NCBI GenBank assembly: GCA_014529385.2
Contig: CM043958.1
Coordinates: 149,926,793 to 149,986,792 of the forward strand
Origin: Adiantum capillus-veneris
Taxonomy: Eukaryota; Streptophyta; Polypodiopsida; Polypodiales; Pteridaceae
Direction of reading: 5' to 3'
Length of the DNA: 60,000 nucleotides
The notes beneath the pieces were generated by a model. The model was not told where the DNA came from, searched no databases, and worked only from the letters and a program-made list of their open reading frames with translations. Both the position numbers and the translations under genes were made by a program. This document shows positions 21,341 through 31,052 of this stretch, in pieces; position 1 is the first letter of the stretch; each line of letters opens with the position of its first letter.

Positions 21341-22807
21341 CTACTGTGTTTGCTTACCATATAGACAATGTTCACAGAATTCAAAATCATTAAATGAAAA
21401 GCCAGGCAAATAACCAGAACGAGACAAGATTTCCATTCCCTTCTTGGACATATGTCCTAACCGGCTATGCCACAAAGAAACGTTCGGCTGCTCGGTTACA
21501 TTGATTACATTTTTAGAGACATTTGATACATAAATCATGTAAAGTCCTCCAGACTTTACTCCATGTGCTAGTGTCATAGAACCCTTGGATATCTTCCACA
21601 TGTTCTGTCCAAAAGTGGTGACGTAGCCAGCATCATCAAGTAAACCTGTGCTGATCAAGCTCTTTGTAATTGCAGGAACATGTCTCACATTCTTCAGCGT
21701 GAAAGAAGAGCCATTCTGAAACTTCAATTGAAGATCTCCAACACCTAAGATCTCACATGTCTGTCCATTGCCTAGCCGAACATGATCTTTAGTGGTCACA
21801 TAAGAAGTAAACCACTCCTTGTTTGGAGACACATGAAGTGATGCCCCTGAGTCTATAATCCAGTCACTCAGTGCATTTCCATCAGATGCTGTAAGAAGAG
21901 CTGAGTCCATTGTATTCTTCAAGAAGTAGATGTCTCCTGACACTAGACTGTCATCCTTTGCAATAGTGTTTGTCACATTTATTTCTTGAATCTTCACTGA
22001 GGACTTGTTCTTCTCACCATGGTCTTCAGCTTTTTCTTTGCCTTTTTCTGCTTTCCATTCTCTGCAGTCTCTTTTCATGTGACCCTTCTTGCTACAATGG
22101 TAGCATTCTATGTCACTCTTGCCTTTAGCACTGCGGGACTTGCTACGAGACTGATTCCTCTTTCCACCTTTGTACTTTTCTTTGGTCCTTCCCCTGACAA
22201 CTAAGGCTGTTCCTTTGCCTTTGTCCATTGTCTTTCTATTGGTTTCTTCAGTAAGCAGACTTCCTTCTACACCTGCTATGTTCAAACCATCTGGAGGTGC
22301 AGAATTACTCAAAGCTGTGCGAAAAGTGTCCCAACTTTCCGGCAATGTGATCAACAGGAACATAGCTCTAACAGGTTCATCAAACTTGACACCTTGAGCT
22401 GACAACTGACTATAGATTGTGTTGAATTCATTCAGATGATTGGACATAGGTGTCCCTTCTTTCATCTTCAAGTCAACAAGCTTCTTAAGCCAGTATACCT
22501 GTGAAGCTGCACTCTGCTTCTCATAAAGATCACTCAGCTTTAACCATGCTTGATAAGCCGACATCTCGTCTGCTACATTGAAGTAAACGCTTTCTGCCAA
22601 AGTCAGCATAATGGTAGAAAGTGCCAATTCATCCATTTCGCTCCATTCATCTTCGTCCATATCTTCTGGTTTTATCCCCTTGAGCTTTATAGGTTTTATC
22701 TGCTTCTTTTGTACCAACACATGCAAAATCCGCTTCTTCCACAATGGGAAATTGGTTCCATCCAGCTTCTTGATATTGTAAAGAGCAGTGTCCTGTGATC
22801 CAGCCAT
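21341..22807 (-). CDS. Copia-A gag, zinc knuckle and protease
   Basis: A 488-residue reading frame starting MAGSQDTALYNIKKLDGTNF. Residues 1-190 form a plant Copia gag (LPLWKK-like start, SDLYEKQSAASQVYWLKKLV, LPESWDTFRTALS). A CCHC knuckle, CYHCSKKGHMKRDC, lies near residue 235. The retropepsin active site, WIIDSGASLHVS, is near 320. The GAG-pre-integrase segment, LWHSRLGHMSKKGMEIL, leads to the terminal CEHCLYGKQ. It ends at a TAG after KQTQ, while the same frame continues directly into integrase. Copia elements normally read through as one polyprotein, so the TAG is most likely a nonsense mutation; stop-codon suppression is possible but unsupported. Confidence 0.9.
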   Translation of the reverse strand: MAGSQDTALYNIKKLDGTNFPLWKKRILHVLVQKKQIKPIKLKGIKPEDMDEDEWSEMDELALSTIMLTLAESVYFNVADEMSAYQAWLKLSDLYEKQSAASQVYWLKKLVDLKMKEGTPMSNHLNEFNTIYSQLSAQGVKFDEPVRAMFLLITLPESWDTFRTALSNSAPPDGLNIAGVEGSLLTEETNRKTMDKGKGTALVVRGRTKEKYKGGKRNQSRSKSRSAKGKSDIECYHCSKKGHMKRDCREWKAEKGKEKAEDHGEKNKSSVKIQEINVTNTIAKDDSLVSGDIYFLKNTMDSALLTASDGNALSDWIIDSGASLHVSPNKEWFTSYVTTKDHVRLGNGQTCEILGVGDLQLKFQNGSSFTLKNVRHVPAITKSLISTGLLDDAGYVTTFGQNMWKISKGSMTLAHGVKSGGLYMIYVSNVSKNVINVTEQPNVSLWHSRLGHMSKKGMEILSRSGYLPGFSFNDFEFCEHCLYGKQTQ

Positions 22808-23893
22808 AGCTACGCTTCACAGTGGTTTACTTTCCTGGGAAAAATTCGGCAGAGTTTCCCCTGTAAACTGACCTCTGAACCAATATCAACCTGTCAAATG
22901 AACCAAGAAAGCTTCAGATTCTGCATAAATTTCGGCAGAGTCTCTTTTGTAAAATGGCTCTGGTGTACTCAAAAAACAGACCAAAAAACAGCTCAAAAAA
23001 CACCGTCTCTCTGACATTGTAAGCTGCGGGTAAACCTGTCCTGCACCTGTACTGTCTCTCACTGTCCTGTCACTGTTCTGTAAGCATAGACTGTGACAAT
23101 GCCTCAACGGCAGTAAAGCAAAGATGCAATCCCAACTGTCTAACTCACAGTCAATACATCCTAGCTGCCTATCTAAGGGTGCTCGAGGGATCGCTCCAAG
23201 ACCCGTATCACCGAAAGGATCTCAACATTCGAGAATCCCCCAGCTCAATAAAACCTCACTCGACCCTCAACAAAGGCTGCAGTAAATCTGACAGTACATA
23301 GACTTCCCACAAAGTCATACATCCACAAATTTCCCACTGTATGCTGTAACCGCTGCGGCGGTTGTTTGCTGCGTGACTCACAGCCAGCAAACCCTCAACA
23401 GACATACATCATCTCTGACAATACATCCCATGTGGAAGTAGCTGCAATGTCAGGATGAAATCTGGAATATCAAGCAGCAAACACAAGCTACCTGATGAAC
23501 TAGTGGATGTTGCCTACAGTTTGTGTGTAGATGCGCCCGTGTCGTATGTGACACTCCTCCAAGAACTGTGAGCCGTCCTTCGATGTGTAGACAGCCACAA
23601 ATCAACACTCTGGGAGTGTCGATATCCTCAGCACCTGCAGTCGTAGGCCGAAAAACCCCAAATTTGCAGAGTCGGATCTGTACCCGTTGAGACCACGTAG
23701 TCGAAAATGGCCTGCGCAGACCTTTGTCGAAGCCGAACGGTGGCCGAGATGACCTCAGAATGAAATTCTGACAACACCGAGCCCTTCGGGTGATCCCACG
23801 AGATTTGGGGCCGTGTCTTCGCCTGTCGAATTTCACTCCAATCTGAGCTGGTGGCTCTAGCCTCCTGCAGTGCTGCCCCGAGCCTCGATCTGA
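22808..23893 (-). promoter_or_regulatory. Copia-A untranslated leader
   Basis: About 1.1 kb lies between the primer-binding site and the gag start, long for a Copia leader. The part nearest the primer site (about 23730-23860) shares an extended patchy match with the leader of Copia-B1 (34210-34325), for example AAATTCTGA, CTTCG and CCAATCTGAG-like words in the same order. Dimerisation or packaging signals would be expected here, but none can be proven. Confidence 0.5.
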
Positions 23894-23905
23894 GCTCTGA
23901 TACTA
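23894..23905 (-). other. Copia-A primer-binding site
   Basis: Minus strand reads TAGTATCAGAGC, one mismatch from the initiator Met-tRNA complement, two bases inside the LTR. Confidence 0.85.
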
Positions 23906-23907
23906 GT

Positions 23908-24099
23908 TGAAGGAGTACGAGCGGAAGTGCGACGCGAGAGAGAGTGCGAGAAGAAGAGCACGATGATATGGTGAACTCGCTCTACTGTAATGTGTAGAGC
24001 ATAGTGAGTTCTTATTAGGTTTTTACAAAAGAATATGTGTACATCCCTGGCGGCCCGCCCACTTACCTGGGCGACCACATTGGGCTTTATACCCCAACA
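23908..24099 (-). repeat. Copia-A 5' LTR
   Basis: Same termini as the 18548-18739 LTR. The four differences are single substitutions (A/G, C/T, A/C, T/C). Transcription would start here on the minus strand. Confidence 0.95.
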
Positions 24100-24236
24100 C
24101 ATGCCCCAACCACGATGGTCGGGTCATCATCGATGGCAAGGTTATCCATTAGGGACTCGCGGAGGGTGCATTTGTTTGAATCAGTCTAGGTCACGTTGGC
24201 ATTTGCATTTTAGCTAGCCCTTGCACATGGCGTGAT
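24100..24236. repeat. Repeat R, right half
   Basis: Matches 26043-26168 (CACGATGGTCG, TCATCATCGATGGCAAGG, GTGCATTTGTTTGAA). It completes the copy begun at 18475 once Copia-A and one CATGC are removed. Confidence 0.75.
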
Positions 24237-24299
24237 GGCCGTGTGTTATAGTCCATGTTGGAGTCTTTAATCAAGGAAATTTTTCCAGCCTCACAAACT

Positions 24300-24823
24300 T
24301 TGAAGACTGCCAATGCAATGTGGTCCAAGCTCATCGTCGAGATTCTGCGATGCGAGCGGTCACCCTCCTTGGATAGTTATTTTCAATCAAGTTTGAAACC
24401 GGAAGTTCCATGCAGTCTTTTCTAATAAAGGCGAAGATTATTCATGATCAACTATCGGCTATGAAAAGTGCATTGACTAATACTCACTTAGCTGCCTTGC
24501 TACTCATGAAATTGAGTGAGGAGTACAAAACGGTGTCTAGGGACACTTGCTTGCAATCACTAAGGAAAAGCTTGAATTTGATGATGATCTCAGCTCTTTT
24601 CTCATTTAGGAGGAAGTCGTGTTAATCACTCAAAACAAGATTTGAGTTTCTAGCAAAGGTGGTGAAGCACTTATTGCTTTGAGAAGTCCACTAGCGTTGT
24701 TATAATTGTGGAAAGCATGGTCATTTGTCTTGGGATTGCAAATCTAAAGGCAAAGGCAAAAGCATGACAAAGGACAAAGACAAAGGCAAGCATGATGAGG
24801 AAAGCAATGATAGTGACTCATGA
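24300..24823 (+). pseudogene. Copia-C gag relic with zinc knuckle
   Basis: Plus strand reads a UBN2-type Copia gag: NAMWSKLIVEI near 24312, then after a frameshift KAKIIHDQLSAMKSALTN and LLLMKLSEEYKTVSRDT (24428-24545). After further breaks comes a proper CCHC knuckle, CYNCGKHGHLSWDC (about 24697-24740), and a lysine-rich KSKGKGKSMTKDKDKGK tail. No protease or pol follows; instead about 550 bp of non-coding DNA leads to an LTR at 25378. The 5' end is lost near repeat R. Confidence 0.65.
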
Positions 24824-25377
24824 AAGAACACGAGGGGGTCTGCTGGTGTGCTAGAGACTACACTGGCAAGGGCTCCAACGTTCTAGTGAGGTGGCCGTTA
24901 CCGCCGCTTGCTTCAGCCGGAGAGAGGCTTGCGAGCGGCAGAGAGGAGCAAAAGGAGCTCCCTACAAATGATTTGGACCCATGTGTTGGAGTTCAAGTTA
25001 TCGGTGTTTGAACACGTGGGTCGAAGTTCAAGGGACATGTATTTGGTAAGGAATCAATGTGACGTATACAAAACACTATGGACGTGCACGCTAATGGCCA
25101 AATTATGGACAACATGTGTTCCAAAAGTTCATTGACTATGAATGTTTGGACGTGATGTGTTCACAGCTCACGAATGGGGATTCTTGGACATAGTGTGGTC
25201 TATAGTTCAATTTTCTGTTAGGCAAATGCTCAAGATGGCATTCTTCCTAGGTGACACGTTGATAGTAGACAACTGCTTTTGGGGTGTCCAGTAGATAACT
25301 GCTTTTTGGGGTGTTCATGGTAGGTTCATCGTCGAGTTGGTCTTCCTACTTATGTCCACTATGAGTTGCAGAGAGGG

Positions 25378-25565
25378 TGTTAAAGTTATGGCATCTCAAG
25401 TGAATGGCCCAGTGTGATCCCAATATTTATTCTGGCTTTAGGTATTTATTTTACTTAAATGTTAAAGTCTTGGGTACGTCAATTTTTTGAGGGGAGTATA
25501 TAAGCACACCTAGCCCCCATTGTATAATCAATGATCATCAATCCATGCCCAGTTGGTTGGTTCAC

Positions 25566-25601
<36 letters not shown>

Positions 25602-25645
25602 CTCTCCCTTGGCTCTAGTAGGCTTCTGCATTGTCGACTTTGACA
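25378..25645 (+). repeat. Copia-C LTR (copy I)
   Basis: Begins TGTTAAAGTTATGGCATCTC directly after a purine tract (GCAGAGAGGG) and ends TTGTCGACTTTGACA. It matches LTRs at 26819-27066 and 28755-29042. The upstream purine tract identifies it as a 3' LTR of a plus-strand element including the gag relic at 24300. Confidence 0.65.
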
Positions 25646-25704
25646 AGCCACCCTGCACCTTCCCAACAGGTTTGCCCTCCGGATTGCAGCCTACCTTGTA
25701 TAGT

Positions 25705-25748
<44 letters not shown>

Positions 25749-25852
25749 CTCTTCCTTGGCTCTACGCTTCCGCATTGTCGACTTTGACAAGCTGCCCTGC
25801 ACCTACCCAACAGGTTTGCCCTCCGGATTGCAGCCTACCTTGTGTAGTGGTT
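25569..25852. repeat. Tandem duplication spanning the end of Copia-C LTR copy I
   Basis: Two units of about 140 bp, each a CT tract (25569-25598; 25707-25745) followed by CATCCTCT(C/T)CCTTGGCTCTA, GTCGACTTTGACAAGC and GGTTTGCCCTCCGGATTGC. The duplication includes the LTR terminus plus its flank, so it post-dates the insertion. Unequal exchange or slippage at the CT tracts is the likely cause. Confidence 0.85.
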
Positions 25853-25924
25853 GATGAGTGCAGCTGCCGGAATCCCCACAACTGCATCCGATAGCCCTAT
25901 GTTAGTGTCTGTCCTGTGCAACAA

Positions 25925-26168
25925 TCGACACCAGTGCATGTGTGCAAGCTGGGAAGCAGGAGTGATAGCATCCAAAGGTGAATATAAAGCTCTAATAATC
26001 ACGAGTTCTATAGTTCCCAAAGAGGGAAAAAGAGGTATATATCACGATGGTCGAGTCATCATCGATGGCAAGGCCATCCAATAGGTACTCGCGGACGGTG
26101 CATTTGTTTGAACCAGTCTAGATCAGGTTGGCGTTTGCATTTTAGCTAGCCCTTGCACATGGCGTGTG
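25925..26168. repeat. Repeat R, uninterrupted copy
   Basis: Second copy of the sequence that Copia-A disrupted at 18547/24100. Here both halves are joined by about 40 extra bases. Plus strand reads SWEAGVIASKGEYKAL, a possible decayed Copia RNase H segment. Confidence 0.65.
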
Positions 26169-26818
26169 TAACAGAAGGGCACCTGCGATTCTACAAGATA
26201 GTTAGCCACGATGGAATCTCATGAGCTCTCTGGTTTGGTGGTTAAAGTGAGATAGATTCCAACACGTACGGTACAGGCCACTCTAGCCTTCTTCTCTAGA
26301 AATTTTTGAGGGTTGCCCTAGGAGTGCTATACCCGCAAAGCCTTCTTTTGGCTCCATTGCTGGGAAGTAGTGTTGTTTACTTTAAAAAGTACCAGGTTAA
26401 TTTGTGAAAATATTGTTGTGTTGTAGTAGCTTTGTGTTGGCATCAATTAGATCTCTGCATTTCCCTGTGTTTGGTGTCTATATTTCAATGCCATTCCAAT
26501 GAGCTACCACATTACTATGTTGCATGTTGCTTCTTGAACTTTTTACATTTTCATTGTTTTGGTCTTACATGGGTCATTGCAACAATTGAAAATCTGGAAA
26601 ACTCTATATTTCTTATTGGAGTTGCTTGATGTTTCATATATGACTAATTTGAGTTAGCTTTCAAGCATTTTCTACATTTCTTTTAATTTTTGACCTCCAC
26701 TCAACATGTCATGTGGTTGACCACAATTTAATACTTCTATTTTCTTGGCAAATTGTAAGATAAATCAGCCTAGTTCTGCCGGAACTCACAAAAAACCATC
26801 CTTTAGTGTGTTTTTCAC
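26169..26818. other. Unassigned stretch
   Basis: AT-rich, no gene or repeat recognised. Confidence 0.3.
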
Positions 26819-28940
26819 CACTTAAATGTATGGCATCTCAAGTGAACTGCCCGAAGTGATCCCATTATTTATTTTGGCTTTTAGGTATTTACTTTACTTA
26901 TTTGTCAAAGTCTGGGTGGTAGCTCAATTTACTGAGCTGGGTATTATGTGACCCCTTGCCCCCATTGTACATCGTATCATTTATTCATTGCCAAGGTTGA
27001 TTGGTTCACGAGACTCTCGTGCTTTCTCCCCTTGGTCTCTACACTTTCGCATCGTCGACTTTGACATGGTATCAAATCCTTGGTGGATCAAGGCGGCCCG
27101 TGAAGAGAATCCGTGAAGAGCTTCTCCCTTTAACTGGCGGAGCCATCCCCCCACCCTTAGCAGACGGCGTTGTAAAATGCTGCATTTTTGGAGCCTATCG
27201 GAGTCTCTTTCCTATTGCCGTAGCGTTTTGAAACGGCGACTCCGCCTTGTTCCCTTTCCGGCCTAGCATTTTGAAACACTAACCTGACCGACCCCATTTG
27301 TGCCCTGCCCTCCCTGTGCCACAGCATGACAGCTAGGCTGCGTTTTGACATGCTGTTCCCACCTTGACGATGACAACACCGAGATCTCCTCCTCCCCTTT
27401 AGCAGCGACGCCTATTGTCACCCCCACCTTGTGACCCAGCCTTTTAAATCGCTGTGAGCCAGCAAGTGGTGGGCGGTGTGTTGCTAGAGGAGAGGACAAA
27501 AGTGAGTTTCATAGTGACTTGGAGATGAGGGATTTGGAGAGGCTTTGGAAAGGCCCCTTACAAGGACTTCGAAGGACGTAAAGAAGCTGCCTGGGGGAGC
27601 TGTTTTCGAGGCCCATGGTAAGCTGCATTGGAAAGCTTTGGTGAAAAGCTTGAAACCGTCCGAGGCCCTTTTGGGAGTGTCAAGCTTCGAAGCTATCATC
27701 CCCCCTTGTAGATTTGAACAAACGGCTTGGATTACTAGAGGTGCGAGAAGGTACTAAGCCTAGATATTGCAACTTCAACATGCCCTCCCCTTGCTCGAGC
27801 GCCAGCGACATCAACGACCAAAACCAACAAAAGGCTATGGATAGCAAATCAACCACCATCTAGTTAGCGGCCTATGGATGGGCGAAGTTCTCAAGGAAAT
27901 CGTCGTTTTGTTTGGCTCAGGCTTGTGAAGCCAAAAGCAAATGGACGAGTTCGCTGGAGGGCAAAGGCAAAGGCAAGCTTGACAAGGACGACAATATCAT
28001 TACTTAGTTAGCTGCCTCGGTACCCACGAGGTCCGACAATTGTTGTTATAAATGTGACACGAAGCTTTGTTTGGCTCGAGAGTTTGAAGCCAAAGACAAA
28101 AGCAGGAACTCACAAAGAGACAAAGACAAAGGCAAGCTGGACAAAGATAACGGTGATAAAGATTTGAGAGAGAAGATCGGCATGGCACACGTGGCGGCGA
28201 CCATAGTGGCCATGACACCAGATTTCTAGTCATAAGGCAATTGTTGCCACCAACTTCAGCTAGAGAGAGGCTTGTGAGTGGTAGAGAGGGGTAAGCAGTG
28301 CTCCCTAAATTAATTTGGACACTTGTGTTGGAGTTCAAGTTATCGGGTTTGAACCCGTGGCTTGGAGTTCAAGGCACATGCATTTGGCAAGGAACCAATC
28401 AGACGTATCTAAAACACTATGGATGAGTGCACCAATTCATTGTTGTTGGTCGGATTATGGAGAGGACGTGTTCCACAGTCCATTATCTTGGAGTATTTTG
28501 GATGTGATGTGTTCACAGTTTGCGAATGGGGATTCTTGGTAGTGTGGTCTACAGTTCAAATTTTCTAAAAGGCAACCAATGCTCAAGATGGCATTCTTCT
28601 AAGGTACAAAGTTGAGGGTAGCAAATCTGAGGTGTATCCAACATGACAGCAACAAGAGGTGTATCCAGCATGACAACTGTTGCTGGCGTATCCATGGTTG
28701 CTTCTTCATCGACTTTGTCTCACGATTTATGTCCACTATGAGCTGCAGAGAGGGTGTTAAGAGTTATGGCATCTCAAGTGAACCACCCAAAGTGATCCCA
28801 TTATTTATTTTGGCTTAAGGGTATTTATTTTTACTTATTTGTCGAAGTCTGGGTGGTAGGGCAATGTACTGAGGTGGGTATATATGTGACCCCTTGCCCC
28901 CATTGTACATCGTATCAGTTATTCATTGCCAAGGTTGATT

Positions 28941-28996
<56 letters not shown>

Positions 28997-29042
28997 GCTT
29001 TCTCTCCTTGGTCTCTACGCTTACGCATCATCGAATTTGAAA
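26819..29042 (+). mobile_element. Copia-C copy II, non-autonomous LTR element (2.2 kb)
   Basis: Left LTR about 26819-27066 (worn start, end GTCGACTTTGACA) is followed directly by the primer-binding site TGGTATCAAATC (27067-27078). The right LTR 28755-29042 starts TGTTAAGAGTTATGGCATCTC after a purine tract (CAGAGAGGG). The 1.7-kb internal region has no pol. Near 28040-28080 it keeps a broken zinc knuckle (CYKCDTKLCLAREFEAK) and a lysine-rich tail like those in the copy I gag. No target duplication is visible. An open stretch at 27545-27757 has no recognised domain and might be captured host sequence. The 28300-28740 part is shared with 24960-25370. Confidence 0.65.
28943..28994. repeat. CT microsatellite in the Copia-C right LTR
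   Basis: 26 CT-type repeats where the left LTR of the same element reads GGTTCACGAGACTCTCGTGC. The tract therefore expanded after or during this insertion. Confidence 0.9.
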
Positions 29043-29448
29043 ATTGAAATAAATTCATACATGTAAGTTTATATCCTACATTTATTAACACAAAACCGGG
29101 ATAATTTAAAACGAGTCCTTTTTCTTTCTGGTTTGGGTGAACACTTGTTCTGGTCTTACTTTTGAAATATATACGACAATTTTTTTTTGAGATGTTCAAG
29201 CACTATATAAGACCTTCAAAGGCTCTCTAGCTCGTTTGATCGCTTTATTTTTGCGATCATCACATCTTTAGCTCACATTTGTAGTAATAATTGGACGAAC
29301 ACCTTCTCCATCATGGTACTTCACCACAAATTTCTACAAAGCCCTATGATTTCTGTGTGTTAGGACAAAGCTATTACAAAGCTAAAAAATGGTGATGCCT
29401 TTTTTGTGTCCACACTTTTGGAATTGATTATTTTTAGAAAATCCTAAC
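29043..29448. other. Unassigned stretch left of Copia-B1
   Basis: AT-rich, no gene recognised. Continuous with 34629 onwards once Copia-B1 is removed. Confidence 0.4.
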
Positions 29449-29675
29449 TGTTGGAATTAGGGTTGCAGAGAAACACACACAGCTTGGAGAAGACGAAGGA
29501 AGCTCAAGGCACACAATAGAGAGTGTGTTACTTAGTGTGCAATGGAAAGATGGATAGCCCTAGAGTGATGGGCGTATATACAATGCGCGGGGGAAAAAAC
29601 CTCCTAAAGAGGGAAAAAATGCCCCGGCGGTCCTAGTGTGTTCACACACATCACTACCACATGTATATGGTAACA
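29449..29675 (-). repeat. Copia-B1 3' LTR
   Basis: Plus strand begins TGTTGGAATTAGGGTTGC and ends CATGTATATGGTAACA; the purine tract follows. Confidence 0.95.
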
Positions 29676-29755
29676 AATCCCCTCGGAGTGATGCGGTGAA
29701 CGAGAGTTGGCACATGAGTAAAGGGAAGTGCCATGCCCTGAGGACAGGATCAGTC

Positions 29756-31052
29756 CACAAAGGGGAGTAAGCCCAAAGCTTTGCGGAAAGCTTCAAGCTT
29801 CTCACGAGACAATGCCTTTGTGAATAGATCTGCAAGGTTGTCTTGTGTTGGCACATAAGCCAAGCTGATCTCTCCTGCTGAGAGCCTCTCCCTGACATAG
29901 TGGTAATGCACCTCAATGTGCTTTGTGCGAGCATGAAAAACTGGGTTCCGCGCAACTGCCAATGCGCTCTGACTGTTAGTGTAGATAGTGTTGGCAGTGT
30001 CCTGTCCAACACCCAAATCAGCCATAAGGCGTCTGAGCCATACACACTCAACCGTAGCTGTGAAGACTGTCCTGTACTCAGCCTCACAACTCGAAGTGGC
30101 CACAGTAGGTTGCTTCTTGCTCAACCATGATATACATGAACTGCCAAGCATGAAACAAAAACCACTTGTGGACACTCGCGTGTCAAAACAACCAGCCCAA
30201 TTTGAGTCCGAAAAAGCATGTAAGTCTGGAGGCAATGATCCCCCCTTGGGATAAAACAAGCCAAGATGTAAAGTGCCACTAAGGTAGCGGAAAATCCTCT
30301 TGACAGCCTGCCAATGCTTAGACCTTGGGCTATGCATAAATCTGCTGACTTGTGAGACTGCAAACTGAATATCCGGCCTCGTGTTGCATACATAAATGAG
30401 GCAGCCAACAGCAGTTTGGTAAAGAGTGACATCAGTAGGATCACCAGCATCATGTAGACTCAACTTCAAACCTGTTTCCATGGGAGTGGCAATAGGTTTG
30501 CAATCCTCAAGTCCAAACTTACATAGCAATGTCTCTATGTAACTTTTCTGACACAAGGCAATACCACCATCACACTGCTTAAACTGTATACCAAAATAAT
30601 GATGCAACAGCCCCAAATCTTTCATCTTGAAAGTAGCATTCAAATCAGCCTTAAATTCAACAATATGTCTCTCATTTGGTCCAGTGATTAGCAAATCATC
30701 AACATAAAGAACCACAATGAGAAGTACATCACCCTCACGTTTTACATACAATGTGCTTTCTGTTGGACTGTTACGAAAGCCTTGTTTGACCAAATGCGTG
30801 TCAGCTTTCTCATACCAAGCACGAGGAGATTGCTTCAACCCATACAAAGCCTTGTTACATTTGCACACTTTGTCCTCTTGTCCTTTTATGACAAAACCGC
30901 GAGGCTGCGTTACATAAACTTCCTCAAATATGTCACCATTCAAGAAAGCAGTAACAATGTCTGATTGATGTACATCCCAACCAAAATGAGCTGCCAATGC
31001 ACATAGAAAACACACAGTAGTCATACGACAAGTGGGAGCAAAAGTCTCTTCA
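29756..31052 (-). pseudogene. Copia-B1 reverse transcriptase and RNase H
   Basis: An open frame from about 31050 to 29756. RT shows FLNGDIFEEVYVTQPRGF, ALYGLKQSPRAWYEKAD and the catalytic VVLYVDDLLITG. Conserved C-terminal RT blocks are MKDLGLLHHYFGIQF and LYQTAVGCLIYVCNTRPDI. RNase H has FSDSNWAGCFDTRVSTSG, SSCEAEYRT and NPVFHARTKHIEVHYHYVRE, ending DLFTKALSREKLEAF. All catalytic residues appear intact in this part. It is cut from the upstream RT segment by one extra A near 31055, which makes a TAA after KGID. Confidence 0.9.

Larger units (their letters stand above)
18548..24099 (-). mobile_element. Copia-A, complete Ty1/copia retrotransposon
   Basis: 5552 bp. Both LTRs are 192 bp with 4 differences (about 98% identity). 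The flanks are a perfect 5-bp target duplication, CATGC at 18543-18547 and 24100-24104. A primer-binding site and a purine tract (minus AGTGGGAGGT) sit inside the LTRs. It encodes gag, protease, integrase, RT and RNase H in one frame, in the copia order, with only two visible lesions: an internal TAG and a late single-base deletion. LTR similarity indicates recent insertion, but the element as read could not make a full polyprotein. Confidence 0.95.
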
